A program made the translations under genes and the position numbers. Below the pieces are notes generated by a model. The model saw only the letters and a list, made by a program, of their open reading frames with translations. It was not told where the DNA came from and searched no databases. Positions 16,855-25,949 of a stretch of 64,000 nt of DNA are shown one piece after another; position 1 is the stretch's first letter, and the number at the start of each line of letters is the position of its first letter. Source of the stretch: an uncultured Trueperaceae bacterium (lineage in GTDB: Bacteria; Deinococcota; Deinococci; Deinococcales; Trueperaceae); the NCBI GenBank assembly GCA_937873495.1, contig CALMXZ010000016.1, positions 1 to 64,000 of the forward strand. Reading direction: 5' to 3'.

Positions 16855-18264
16855 ATGCGGCTCTTGCTCACAACGGAAGGCACCTACCCATCCATCATGG
16901 GCGGTGTCAGTACCTGGTGCGACCAGCTGGTCCGTGGCATGACAGACCACGATTACCACCTGCTGGAAGTGACGGGTCCGTTGCCGACCAAGCCCGCTTA
17001 CACCCTGTCCTCCAACGTCGACGGCCTCACCACCGTCCACCTGTGGACGCCGCGCGACGCGAAGTACGTCAGGGGCGGCCAGACTGAACGTGCCTTCAGG
17101 CGCGGCCTCGAGCGCCTCCTCCGGTTCGCGGAGGAGGACGCCGAGGCCTTCGCCAAGGGTCTCTTCGACCTGGCCGTGCTCGGTAGCGAGTTCGACCTCT
17201 GGCCGTTCTTCGACAAGCCTGCCACCTGGGAGGCCGTCCGCTTCGCCATCTGGCGCGCCAACGGCGAGCCCCCGACGATGGCCGAGGTGGCGCTGGCCGT
17301 CAACTGGTTGAAAGGCACCCTGGTGCCCCTCCTGTTCATCCCGGAGGAGGTCGACCAGGCCCACACCACGTCCAACGGCCTGTCGGCCATCCCGGCGTGG
17401 ATCGCCGCCAAGGCGTACGACGTGCCGCTCATGCTCACCGAGCATGGCCTGTACTTGCGGGAGCGGTACCTGAGCCTCGCGGGCGAGGAGAACCCTCCCG
17501 GGGTCAAGATCCTCCGCTCGCGCTTCTACTACACGCTCGCGCGCATGATGTACCGCGAGTCCGATCTCGTGGTCTCCGTGAGCGAGTTCAACCGCACCTG
17601 GCAGATCGAGCTCGGGGCGCCGGCCGAGAAGACGCGCGTCGTGTACAACGGCGTCGCGCCGGAGGCCTTCCCCGAGGCCTCCGAGGCCAGCCAGCAAGAA
17701 CCAACGGTGGCGTGGGTCGGGCGTATCGACCCCATCAAGGACCTTGAGACGCTCGTGCGCTCGTTCACGACCGTCACGAGAACCACCCCTGACGCGCGCC
17801 TCAGGCTCTTCGGGCCGGTCCCGAAGGGCAACGAGGCGTACGGAACCAAGGTCAGGCAGCTGGTCGAGGAGCTGGGCCTCACCAAGTCCATCACGTTCGA
17901 GGGCCCGGTCAAGCCGGTCCACCGCGCGTACCACGCGGCCGACGTCGTGGCGCTCTCGAGCATCTCGGAAGGGTTCCCCTACGTGGCCATCGAGGCCATG
18001 ATGTGCGGCCGCCCCGTCGTGGCCACGCAGGTCGGCGGCGTCGGCGAGGCCGTCGGCGACTTCGGCCGCATGGTCGATCCGCGCGCGCCGGAGGAGTTCG
18101 GCAGTGCGCTGAGCGAGCTGCTCATGGACGTGCCGCTGCGTAGACGCCTCGGCATGGGGGCCCGCGAGCGAGCGCTCAACCTCTTCACGCTGTCTCGCAT
18201 GTACGACGGTTACCGCGGCCTCTACTCGGAGCTCGGTACCCGGAACCACGTGCGCGTGGCCTGA
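16855..18264 (+). CDS. pelF: PelF-like GT4 glycosyltransferase
   Basis: A 469-residue cytosolic glycosyltransferase. The N-terminus MRLLLTTEGTYPSIMGGVS is the PelF/DUF3492 signature (EGTYP..GGVS), and LTEHGLY.RER follows as in PelF. The C-terminal half is a GT4 Rossmann domain with VAWVGRIDPIKD, a GPV segment and the donor-site motif SEGFPYVAIEAMMCGRPVV (E-x7-E). In Pseudomonas and Bacillus, PelF polymerises sugar from a UDP-activated donor, reported as UDP-GalNAc, to build Pel. Here it starts 9 bases after deacetylase 2 and its stop overlaps the next start (TGATGA). No PelA, B, C, D or E homologue is recognised in the window. Confidence 0.85.
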   Translation: MRLLLTTEGTYPSIMGGVSTWCDQLVRGMTDHDYHLLEVTGPLPTKPAYTLSSNVDGLTTVHLWTPRDAKYVRGGQTERAFRRGLERLLRFAEEDAEAFAKGLFDLAVLGSEFDLWPFFDKPATWEAVRFAIWRANGEPPTMAEVALAVNWLKGTLVPLLFIPEEVDQAHTTSNGLSAIPAWIAAKAYDVPLMLTEHGLYLRERYLSLAGEENPPGVKILRSRFYYTLARMMYRESDLVVSVSEFNRTWQIELGAPAEKTRVVYNGVAPEAFPEASEASQQEPTVAWVGRIDPIKDLETLVRSFTTVTRTTPDARLRLFGPVPKGNEAYGTKVRQLVEELGLTKSITFEGPVKPVHRAYHAADVVALSSISEGFPYVAIEAMMCGRPVVATQVGGVGEAVGDFGRMVDPRAPEEFGSALSELLMDVPLRRRLGMGARERALNLFTLSRMYDGYRGLYSELGTRNHVRVA

Positions 18265-19589
18265 TGAGCCAATCCGTCGCCTACACGCCGCCCGAGTACG
18301 TCCCACCGGAGATCCTGACCAACTCCTGGACTTGGGACGAGCGCCGCAGCCAGGACCCTGTCAACCTCCTCGGACGTTCTCTCAACCGCCTCTGCCTCGA
18401 GGCGAGCGACCCGTACGAGATCGTCGCCCATCTCGAGGCCCTAGGCTTCAACAGCCCGACGGCGCTGGCGCGCTTCGGCATGACGAGCCACTTCGAGTTG
18501 GCGCACGAGCTCTTCCAGCGTACGCCGCGCATCCGCGAGCGCCGCGAGCCCAAGAAGAAGTCGACGCGCGATCTCTCCACCCCCATCGCCATGGGTCTCG
18601 CGTTCGTGGTCACCTTCGTGCTCGGGGCGTTCAGTCAGATCGCCATGCTGGCTCCCGCGCTCGTCGTCCTCATCTGGTCGCAAGGGGGCGCCGCGCTACT
18701 GATGAAGGCGCGAGGCGAGCTCCAGGCGGGCGAGCGGCAAGACGTCCTCGCCGCCCTCGTGCAGCTCGGGGCGCTCGCCATCCTGCTTAGCTGGGTGTTC
18801 CTGCGCTTCGGAGTCGCCACTTTCGCGCCCACCCTGACGTGGTTCGCCGTCGGCAGCCTCCTCTGGGGCGAGCGGTACCGGGCCGCCGTCGCCATGCCGC
18901 TCGTGGTGGGGCTGAGCCTGGTCGCCACCGCGCTCCTCCCGATCCCGGACGTCGTTCCTCAGTACGTTGCCATCCTGGCCGCGCTCGCAGCGTGTGCCCC
19001 GCTCGCTTGGCGCAACCCGCGAGGGGCCGTCGGATGGCTGCGCAGCAGCGCGGCCGTCACGCTGCACCCGCTCCTGTACGGCATCGGCCAGGGGCTCCTC
19101 ATCGTCGCGCTGCTGAGGCGCGAGAACGCGAGCGACGAAGTCATCCCCGGAGCCGTACTCCTGCTCCTCATCCTGCTGCTCTCGCAACGACTGCTCATCA
19201 CGCTGAAGGCGCTCCTCACCAAACGGCTGTGGCGCTCGACGAGCGAGCCGGGCTTCCAACGCTTCGCCCAGCTAGCCCTGCTCGTCTACGTCGGCGTTTA
19301 CATGCTGCCGCTCCTCGCTGCCTTCGCGTTCGAGCTGCTCTCCGGCTCCACGAGTTGGCACTTCCACTGGTACGCGTTCGGCCTCTTCGGCCTGAGCCTC
19401 GGCATAGCCGTCGTCGACTTCGCGCTCGGCCTCCCCGCCGGCGCCAGCATCCCGTTCCTCCTCGCCGGCGTGGCCGCCGCCGCCGGCCTGCCGTTCCTCT
19501 GGGTGTGCCTGGCTCTGGCCCTCTCCCTCCTGCTCGTGGCCGAGTTGCGGGTCAGGCAGGTGGGACGCTATGCCATCTACCTCCTATAG
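18264..19589 (+). CDS. Polytopic membrane protein of the Pel-like operon
   Basis: A 441-residue protein with a cytosolic N-terminal part of about 110 residues, including a DPYEIVAHLEALGFNSP helical segment and a basic KKK stretch. About ten to twelve hydrophobic segments follow to the C-terminus. I do not recognise it firmly. Its place directly between a PelF-like synthase and a GH114 protein, with overlaps on both sides, makes a role in polymer export or in anchoring the synthase likely. PelG (a 12-TM protein) or PelE would be the functional counterparts, but I see no specific PelG signature. It could also be a flippase-like protein of its own family. Confidence 0.65.
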   Translation: MSQSVAYTPPEYVPPEILTNSWTWDERRSQDPVNLLGRSLNRLCLEASDPYEIVAHLEALGFNSPTALARFGMTSHFELAHELFQRTPRIRERREPKKKSTRDLSTPIAMGLAFVVTFVLGAFSQIAMLAPALVVLIWSQGGAALLMKARGELQAGERQDVLAALVQLGALAILLSWVFLRFGVATFAPTLTWFAVGSLLWGERYRAAVAMPLVVGLSLVATALLPIPDVVPQYVAILAALAACAPLAWRNPRGAVGWLRSSAAVTLHPLLYGIGQGLLIVALLRRENASDEVIPGAVLLLLILLLSQRLLITLKALLTKRLWRSTSEPGFQRFAQLALLVYVGVYMLPLLAAFAFELLSGSTSWHFHWYAFGLFGLSLGIAVVDFALGLPAGASIPFLLAGVAAAAGLPFLWVCLALALSLLLVAELRVRQVGRYAIYLL

Positions 19590-20304
19590 GGCCCACCCCG
19601 ACCTGCTCGTCTACTACGGCTCCGGCGCGCTCACCACGCTCGGGCGCTACCGGCGCGTCGCACTGCAGTCGGACCACTACACGCCGGCCGACGTGACCCG
19701 CCTGACGGCCGCGGGCACGAGCGCCCTCGCGTACATCTCGCTCGGCGAGGACACCGGCCCCGCCGCGCCGTGGCAGCTAGAGGAGCGCAACCCCGTGTGG
19801 GGCGGGCATTACGTGGCACCAGGCCACCCCGGGTGGTTGGAGCACGTGCGGAACAGGGTCGAGCGCGCCGTGGCGGACGGCTACGACGGCATGCTGCTCG
19901 ACACCCTCGAGACTCCCCCGATCCTGGCGGGCCACGGCGGCGAGCTACTGCGACTCGTGGCCGCCGTCCGCGAGGTCGTCGGCAACGGCTACCTGTTGGC
20001 CAACCGCGGCTACGCGCTGCACCGCCAGCTCGCGCCGCTCGTCGACGGCTTCCTCTTCGAGGCCTTCTCGACCACCTGGGAGGGCGGCTACCGGGCGCTA
20101 CGCGGCACTGAACTCCAGGACAACGCTTCGCGCCTGCGCGCCATACAGGCCACGGGCAAGGAGCTGTACGCGCTGGACTACGCCAACCGCCCCGGACTGG
20201 CCGACTTCGCCGTCCAACGCGGCGCCAACCTTGGGCTGCGCGTACAGGTCACCGACCGGGAAGTCACGGGGCTGCCGCTACAGCCCGTGCCGGCGCACGG
20301 CTAG
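19570..20304 (+). CDS. GH114-like putative endo-alpha-1,4-polygalactosaminidase, no signal peptide
   Basis: A 244-residue TIM-barrel-like protein of the GH114/TM1410 type. Visible motifs are ALAYISLGED (family YIS.GE), DGMLLDTLET (an Asp at the end of a strand, as in the family) and YLLANRGYAL. GH114 enzymes cleave alpha-1,4-linked galactosamine polymers; the glycosidase domain of PelA is the best-known case. There is no N-terminal signal or anchor, so this copy would act in the cytosol unless it is carried out by an unusual route. It overlaps the membrane-protein gene by 20 bases and ends the plus-strand operon. Activity is inferred; I cannot confirm both catalytic acids. Confidence 0.75.
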   Translation: MPSTSYRAHPDLLVYYGSGALTTLGRYRRVALQSDHYTPADVTRLTAAGTSALAYISLGEDTGPAAPWQLEERNPVWGGHYVAPGHPGWLEHVRNRVERAVADGYDGMLLDTLETPPILAGHGGELLRLVAAVREVVGNGYLLANRGYALHRQLAPLVDGFLFEAFSTTWEGGYRALRGTELQDNASRLRAIQATGKELYALDYANRPGLADFAVQRGANLGLRVQVTDREVTGLPLQPVPAHG

Positions 20305-20328
20305 CAAGCAGCTTGCGCCGGCAGGGAG

Positions 20329-21660
20329 CTACCTGCAGGCCACCCTGTAGGCGTCCAGGTCCCAGTTCTTGAGGATGAAGTCCATGTTCTTGCTGTTCGC
20401 CTCGGCGCAGAAGCTGCCCGTTGACAACTCGTACTCGGCGCCGAAGACGGCCTTGTCGGCGCGTACGAACGGCAGGAGCATGTCGCACTCCTTGTAGCTG
20501 AAGCACTCTTCGTTGATGGCGAAGTCGAAGTAGTCGACCAGGTCCTTGACCTGCTCCAGATCGTTCTTGAGGCCGATGGCGAGCCCGCGCTCGTGTGCGG
20601 AGTTCGCCAGCCAGCGGTTGTAGGCGAGCTGGTCGGCGGCCTTGAGGGGGAAGCCCGTGTCGTTGAGGTAACCGTCGACGTTGTCGGGTTCGATCGCATC
20701 GCACCCCTTGGCCACGGCCGAGTCCATGCGGGCGAGCATGATCGGCGACAGCGCGGTGATGTTGCGGATGTCGAGCCAGAGCTCGTTCCAGTCTTCCATC
20801 TTCTTGCCCTTGACTGACTCGGGGAACCGTGAGGCGTCGCCGCGCCCGGGTTCGTAGGTGCCGGCGCTGATGTAGCAGATGACGCGCCTGCCCTGGGCGT
20901 GGAGCTGGGCGATGGTGGAGGCGGAAGTGTTCTCGAGGTCGACGTCGTAGACGTCAGCCTTGACGCTCGTGTCCAGCTTGCCGCTCAGCTGCCACTGCCA
21001 GGACGTGCCCGGCCGCGGCTGCCAGATGCCCTCTCCCGGCACGACCGGGTCGGGCGTCGGAGCGGGCTTGCTGGGCGGCGGCGTGGGCTCCTCGGGGGCC
21101 GGCGGGGTGGGGTCCTCCGGCTGCTCGGGGTCGGTCGGATCCGGGTTCGTCGGATCCGGCTTGGGGTCCGTAGGCTTCGGGTCCGTAGGCTTAGGGTCGG
21201 TGGGCTCTGGGTCGGTCGGCTCGGGTTCCGGCTCGGCCACCTCGAACTCGGCCTGGCCCAAGACGACGGAACCGTCCGTGAGGGCCGTCGACGCGTTCAG
21301 GACCAGCTTGCCCGGGCCGAAGGCCGTCAGGTCGAGCGGACCGCCGTCACGCGTCGGGGTGAACGGCGCCTCGTAGTCGCGGTGCCGCAGGACGACGTCG
21401 CCGCCAGCGTTCCTGAGCTTGAACTCCACGTAGTCCAAGCCCCCGGAACCTTCGGCCACGAAGACGAGGATGCTGCCCGTGACCCGCTGCCCGTCCAGGG
21501 GAAACGCGTCTTCCATCGACGCGCTCTTGCTTGCGAGGATGGTGCCGGCCGAGACTCGCGGCGCCGCACTGGTGGCGCAAGCTGCGAGCATGCTGATGAG
21601 CAGACCTAGGACCGGCAGCGCCTTCATACGCCCGCCACGACGAACCAAACCCGACAACAT
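20329..21660 (-). CDS. Secreted GH114 lipoprotein, endo-alpha-1,4-polygalactosaminidase
   Basis: A 443-residue lipoprotein (lipobox LAAC, Cys28). After the signal comes a beta-sandwich-like module, then a Pro/Thr/Asp-rich linker with repeated DP.PTDPKPTD units. The C-terminal 230 residues form a well-conserved GH114 domain with VDLENTSASTI, GRRVICYISAGTYE, the catalytic-type Asp motif IEPDNVDGY and GLKNDL, and then FGAEYE. It would cut galactosamine-rich polymer outside the cell, limiting or releasing biofilm. It converges on the operon (25-base gap). The start at 21660 follows AAAGGTGGGA; a second ATG at 21627 is possible. Upstream lies the third copy of the pseudoknot RNA, tying it to the deacetylase cassettes by regulation. 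Confidence 0.9.
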   Translation of the reverse strand: MLSGLVRRGGRMKALPVLGLLISMLAACATSAAPRVSAGTILASKSASMEDAFPLDGQRVTGSILVFVAEGSGGLDYVEFKLRNAGGDVVLRHRDYEAPFTPTRDGGPLDLTAFGPGKLVLNASTALTDGSVVLGQAEFEVAEPEPEPTDPEPTDPKPTDPKPTDPKPDPTNPDPTDPEQPEDPTPPAPEEPTPPPSKPAPTPDPVVPGEGIWQPRPGTSWQWQLSGKLDTSVKADVYDVDLENTSASTIAQLHAQGRRVICYISAGTYEPGRGDASRFPESVKGKKMEDWNELWLDIRNITALSPIMLARMDSAVAKGCDAIEPDNVDGYLNDTGFPLKAADQLAYNRWLANSAHERGLAIGLKNDLEQVKDLVDYFDFAINEECFSYKECDMLLPFVRADKAVFGAEYELSTGSFCAEANSKNMDFILKNWDLDAYRVACR

Positions 21661-21746
21661 CGGCTACCAGTCCCACCTTTCGGGCGCAATCTGAAGTTGT
21701 AGTGGCAAACGAACGAGCGCGAAGTAAGGTAGAGAACCTACTCGAA

Positions 21747-21830
21747 CCGGTTGCGCCACTCGCTCCACCCGGCCCAGGCGCCCAGATACGGGACGGGTTT
21801 CATAGCATTTCGAGGGCTTCCCCTCGTGAT
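21747..21830 (-). ncRNA. Pseudoknot-forming leader RNA element, copy 3 (candidate riboswitch)
   Basis: Read on the minus strand, the stem ACCCGTCCC (21798-21790) / GGGCCGGGT (21775-21767) closes the loop GTATCTGGGCGCCT. The loop bases GCGCC (21781-21777) pair with GGCGC (21757-21753). The flanking sequence GAGCGAGTGGCGCAACCGG matches copies 1 and 2. The stem and the pseudoknot both differ from copies 1 and 2 by compensatory changes. The pseudoknot strand GGCGCAA can alternatively pair with TTGCGCC (21689-21683) right beside the ribosome-binding site, a plausible on/off switch. A hairpin CGAGGG...CCCTCG precedes it. Confidence 0.6.
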
Positions 21831-21999
21831 GAAAGTTTCGCTGCGAGCGCCGTGAGAAGCGTGAGTCCTGTTCGGTGTAAGGAAGGTCATACCGACCGGC
21901 CGCGCTAGTGCGCGCAGCGCCGTACCGTAGGCGACCTAACCGTGTCGGTCGCCGCTCGCCTCGGTTTCGCGAACTCGACGACACTTCTAGTATCAACGG

Positions 22000-22041
22000 A
22001 AGGGGAGCGGCGCCGACCATGTGGTCGGCGCCGCTCCCCTT
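22000..22041 (-). terminator. Terminator-like hairpin after the subtilisin gene
   Basis: A near-perfect inverted repeat of about 19 bp (AAGGGGAGCGGCGCCGACC / GGTCGGCGCCGCTCCCCTT) with a 4-base loop lies about 50 bases beyond the subtilisin stop. It probably also insulates the GH114 leader downstream of it. Confidence 0.75.
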
Positions 22042-22089
22042 CGCCATGTCAGTGCCAGGCGCCTGCGCCAGGCGCCGTGAGCCTAGCGT

Positions 22090-24192
22090 TCAGTCCGGGC
22101 TCGTCGGCAGCAGGAGGTACATGGGCACGACGCTCACGTCCGCCTCGGCGGTGGCACCGGCTTCCACGGCCACGTCGTAGGCCCAACCTATGCGATCTAT
22201 GCTCGAGATGCCGTTCTCCGGGTCGCGGAGCTCGAGCCCGATGATCTGGTAGGTGCCCGGCTCGAGGCCGTCGAGCGAATAGGTGAAGCCGCCCGCGCCG
22301 TCGGAGACGGCTTCCGTCTTGTAGTGGGCGAGCCTCTCGAGGGCGGCGAGGTCGCCGTAGAACACCGGAACCGCTCCGGCCTCAGTGTTCGGCACGGCGT
22401 AGACGAATGCGCTCGGCGTCGTGAGGACGTCACCGCGCAGAGCCGCCGCCGCGTCGAGGAGACCGGCGCCGCAACCGTTCAGGCCGTCCAGGCCCAGGGT
22501 GGGCACGCTGCATTCACCGAGGGTGAGGGGCACGGACGCGTTGTGCAGGCGCTGGCGCACCTGGGAGAGCGTGAGGTCCGGCTCCTGGGCGAGCATGAGC
22601 GAGACGATGCCCGCGACGTGCGGGGAGGCCATGCTCGTGCCCTGGTAGAAGCTGTAGCCCTCGCTGTCGATCGTGCTCAGGATGCCGTCTTGTGCGATAC
22701 CGTCGACCGGGTCGTTGGCGTAGAAGTCGCCGCCTGGCGCCATCACGTCGACGAACGGCCCGAAGTTGGAGTACGAGGCGCGCAGCGCGGTGGGGCCGGT
22801 AGCGCCGACCGTGATGACGCTCGGGCAGCTGGCCGGGAAGTAGACGTCGGCCGGCGAGGAGTCGTTGCCGGCCGAGACGACCGTGTAGATGCCCATGTCG
22901 GCCAGGCTCGCGAAGATCCCGTTCAGGCTGTCGGGGCAGTACGTCTCGACGTTGCCGCCGAGGCTCATGTTGATGACGCTGGGGATGTTGTCGTTGACGT
23001 GGCCGCCGTAGCCGGCCCAGTCGTCGCCGCTCACCCAGAACAGCCCCTCGATGATGCCGGAGAAGTTGCCGCTGCCGTTGGCCGCCAGGACCTTGACGGG
23101 CAGCACGTCGACGTTCCAGTTCACACCAGAGACGCCATCGCCGTTGTTGGTGGCGGCGCCGATGGTGCCGGCCACGTGCGTTCCGTGCGGCGAGCCGCCC
23201 ACGAGCGTGTGCGGGTCGGTGAGCGTGCCCTCACCGGGCGCCGCGCCGTTCCAGTTGGCGAAGTTGGCGCCGCCGGCGGCCCACTGCACGTCGTGGTGGT
23301 CGTAGCGGCCCGTGTCCAGCACGGCCACGGTGATGTGGGTCGTGTCGCCCGTCTCGCTGTCCCACGCTTCCGGCAGGTTGAGTTGCGGGTAGGACCACTG
23401 GATCGGGTAGTAAGTGTCGTCCGGCTCGGCGTCGGCCGAGAGGATCCAGTTCGGGAACGCCTCGGCGACGAGCGGCGACGTGCGGAGCCGGTCGACCACG
23501 GCCCTGGTGCCGGCCTCGTCGAGCCCGCTGGTGCGGTACAGCGAGAGGCCGCTGCTCACCGGGTAGGCGCGTTCGCGGACGAACTCGCTGCCGGCGAACG
23601 AGAAGCCGCCGTCGGCCTTGAAGGTGAAGGCGCCGGCCGTCGCCGTGCCGTTGGCGCCGAAGGTCACGTCGCGCGCGCCCGCCTTAAAGGTGACGAACAC
23701 CTGGCCGGCCTCGATGGGAGCCGGCTTGGCGTCGGCGGCGACAGCGGCGGACGCCGCCAGCGCGGCCGGTCCGAGGTCGACGCGGCTGACGGTGCCACCA
23801 ACCGAGCCGGTGGTCACCAACACCTCGGCGGCCGTCACGGTCACCGTGATCGCGTCCGTCGTGGTGGTGTTACCGGCCTTGTCCGTCGCCTTGGCGCTGA
23901 CCGCATACTCGCCGACCTCGGCCGGCAGCCAGTCGAAGGTCCAGTCGCCGTCCGTCGGGACGACCGTGTTGACCGTGGCGCCGTCGACAAGGATGCTCAC
24001 CCCGGCGACTCCACCGGCGTCCGAGGCGGTGCCGGCGAGGGTGACGAGGGTGCCGAGCTCTACGGTCGTGCCACCCGCCGGGGCGTCTAGCGTGACGGCC
24101 GGGGGCGTCGTGTCGGCTGGGGCCGGCTTCGTGCAGGCGGCCAGCACGAGCGCGGCAAAGACGAGCGCGATGGTTGGTTTCAGGAACCTCAT
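22090..24192 (-). CDS. Subtilisin-like (S8) serine protease lipoprotein
   Basis: A 700-residue secreted protease with lipobox LAAC (Cys20). An Ig-like module comes first (PPAVTLDAPAGGTTVELG..., about residues 30-110), then a pro-region. The S8 catalytic domain has the Asp motif AVLDTGRYDHHD (near 292), the His motif PHGTHVAGTIGA (near 340) and the Ser motif GTSMASPHVAG (near 520). The oxyanion region SAGNDSSPADVYFPAS is also present. The last 110 residues form a separate beta-rich domain. AGGAG-type sequence precedes the start. It is a stand-alone gene with its own terminator. A role in processing surface proteins, such as the neighbouring repeat proteins, is possible but is only a guess from location. 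Confidence 0.93.
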   Translation of the reverse strand: MRFLKPTIALVFAALVLAACTKPAPADTTPPAVTLDAPAGGTTVELGTLVTLAGTASDAGGVAGVSILVDGATVNTVVPTDGDWTFDWLPAEVGEYAVSAKATDKAGNTTTTDAITVTVTAAEVLVTTGSVGGTVSRVDLGPAALAASAAVAADAKPAPIEAGQVFVTFKAGARDVTFGANGTATAGAFTFKADGGFSFAGSEFVRERAYPVSSGLSLYRTSGLDEAGTRAVVDRLRTSPLVAEAFPNWILSADAEPDDTYYPIQWSYPQLNLPEAWDSETGDTTHITVAVLDTGRYDHHDVQWAAGGANFANWNGAAPGEGTLTDPHTLVGGSPHGTHVAGTIGAATNNGDGVSGVNWNVDVLPVKVLAANGSGNFSGIIEGLFWVSGDDWAGYGGHVNDNIPSVINMSLGGNVETYCPDSLNGIFASLADMGIYTVVSAGNDSSPADVYFPASCPSVITVGATGPTALRASYSNFGPFVDVMAPGGDFYANDPVDGIAQDGILSTIDSEGYSFYQGTSMASPHVAGIVSLMLAQEPDLTLSQVRQRLHNASVPLTLGECSVPTLGLDGLNGCGAGLLDAAAALRGDVLTTPSAFVYAVPNTEAGAVPVFYGDLAALERLAHYKTEAVSDGAGGFTYSLDGLEPGTYQIIGLELRDPENGISSIDRIGWAYDVAVEAGATAEADVSVVPMYLLLPTSPD

Positions 24193-25153
24193 CTTCTCTC
24201 CTCACTTCTCGCAGCCAGGGGTTACGAGGCATGAACTACGGCCGAGGCGATCGTGCGTCTGGCATGGTGAGATGCCCGCCCTGGCCGGGGCCCGGAAAGC
24301 TGCGGTTCAAGTAATCCTAGCATCGGCGTCGGGCTCAACATGGGTGGGTAAGCTTGCGCCCACCTGACAGCGTTCAGTCTTGCTGCCAGAGCGCAGATAC
24401 GGCATCGGCTCGCTCTGTGACGTTGGGGTCTCGCGCACGTCGCCCGAGCAGGTCGGCTCAGGTGTCTCCACGATGGTCAACGCCGTCAAGTAAGCTGGCT
24501 CACTCCGCCGAAGTTCAGGAGCGATGAGACCGCCTATCGAGACATCGCAAGCTCGAACACCGTTCAAGCGAGCCGGTCTCTGAGCTAGGTGGTGGCGCTT
24601 GGAGCGCTAGCGAAGGCAGGTGGAAGCAGAGCCAGTTACTACATCGTCTCCCAGGAGACCCGAAGGTCCTACGATGCCGCCGTGCTTACGGAAAGCGAGG
24701 AGCGCTAGCCGGGCAAAGCTATGCCGTGACCCGGGTTACGCTGCTAGTCTCTCGATCTGCCGATCCATTTGCCCTGCATTTGCAGGCTACCTTTGCGTCT
24801 GGGACAGCGGTGAGTTCCAAGGGATATCAAGGACACCCCGCCTTCGAAGATCTTGACTACCTTGGCTAGTTCTACGAGTTATGGGGCTATGAGATTGTTA
24901 TATGTCTTGCACTAGAGACTAAAGCCGTCCCCTGGCTAGACACTTACGTCTTCTCATCGATTCGATGTGCTCTCGACTCAGTGAAGATGTCCCTCCAGGC
25001 GGGGATGAAAAACGACGCGTATGTCATAGTCCGCAAGTACCACGACGCTACCGTCAGCATTGCTTATATTGGGCACTACCCCAAGACTCATTTCAGCATC
25101 GAGCAGTTCATAGTCGAGAGCATCGAAGGGTGACATAGCGGCAAGGCAGAACT
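24193..25153. other. About 960 bp with no supported gene; left boundary of the catabolic region
   Basis: No ORF here has a recognisable product or good start context. Three ORFs of 76-86 codons exist but show no motifs. The base composition falls from the very GC-rich envelope genes to a visibly more AT-containing sequence around 24.6-25.0 kb, and this continues into the following operons. No tRNA, insertion sequence or direct-repeat attachment site was seen. The minus-strand subtilisin promoter probably lies in the first 150 bases. Confidence 0.5.
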
Positions 25154-25942
25154 TTACGATCTGACAACCAACCCCATTCGACCTGAGATCTCCAACGCAA
25201 CCGAGCACACCAATTGAGCCCTCTCCTCTATAAGGTCCAGACTCAGGTGGAAGATGGGCGCGGCGACACTGACAGCGGCGATGGTCCGTCCTTGGTGGTC
25301 CTGGATTGGCGCGGCTATGCAGCGGATGCCGATTCCACGCTCTTCGTCATCGATCGCGTAGCCCGAGCGCCTCACTTGCGCGAGGCAATCGAGCAGTTCG
25401 TCGAAGGACGCGATGGTCCGATGCGTCAGCCGGGCAAGGGGACGGTCCTTGTACATGGCTCGGACCTCCTCTTCGGGCAACGAGGCGAGAAGCACCTTCC
25501 CCAAGGCGGTAGCGTGCGCCAGATGGCGCCCACCGACCTCGGTCTGGATGCCCACTTCGCGGCGCCCCTGCTCGATAGCTACATAAACTATCTCAAGCCC
25601 ATCGAGAATAGCGACGCTGACGGTATGCCTCGTCAGGGTCGCTAACCGCTCCATGCCCGCCTTAGCGGCGTCGAGGAGGGACATGGCGCCGAGGAACGCC
25701 TTACCCAACTCGAGCACCCGCACGCCGAGCCGGTAATCGTTGCCTTCCCTGACAATAAAGTCCATCGACTCGAACGTGCGAAGCATACGGGTGAGCTGCG
25801 CCTTGTTAATCCCCAAGGCGTTGTGCAGTTCTTCCAAGCTCGCCGTCGGCTTATCCGTCTTGAAATACAGCAGCACCCGCATGGACTGTTCAAGACTCGA
25901 CATGTGGTACTTCTCGTCAATCGGAATCGGCTGGCTTACCAT
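25154..25942 (-). CDS. IclR-family transcriptional regulator
   Basis: A 262-residue regulator. An N-terminal winged helix (SSLEQSMRVLLYF, then ASLEELHNALGINKAQLTRMLRTFESMDFI) is followed by an IclR effector domain with RHLAHATALGKVLLA, LTHRTI and the GYAIDDEER.IGIRCIAAPI.D signature. I place the start at 25942, 7 bases after the stop of the deacetylase gene; earlier in-frame starts overlap that gene. It follows the PuuE-type deacetylase in the same transcript and faces an importer operon across a pair of divergent promoters, so both are its likely targets. Its ligand is probably the imported compound or a breakdown product. Confidence 0.9.
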   Translation of the reverse strand: MVSQPIPIDEKYHMSSLEQSMRVLLYFKTDKPTASLEELHNALGINKAQLTRMLRTFESMDFIVREGNDYRLGVRVLELGKAFLGAMSLLDAAKAGMERLATLTRHTVSVAILDGLEIVYVAIEQGRREVGIQTEVGGRHLAHATALGKVLLASLPEEEVRAMYKDRPLARLTHRTIASFDELLDCLAQVRRSGYAIDDEERGIGIRCIAAPIQDHQGRTIAAVSVAAPIFHLSLDLIEERAQLVCSVALEISGRMGLVVRS

Positions 25943-25949
25943 GCGTACG

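Noticed and set aside
22324-24090. A 588-codon plus-strand frame opposite the subtilisin gene
   Set aside because: The minus strand has the complete S8 triad and a lipobox. The plus-strand product is Val/Arg/Gly-rich antisense translation.
24307-25208. Small ORFs of 76-86 codons between the subtilisin and iclR genes
   Set aside because: They have no recognisable domain, weak start sites and no operon context.
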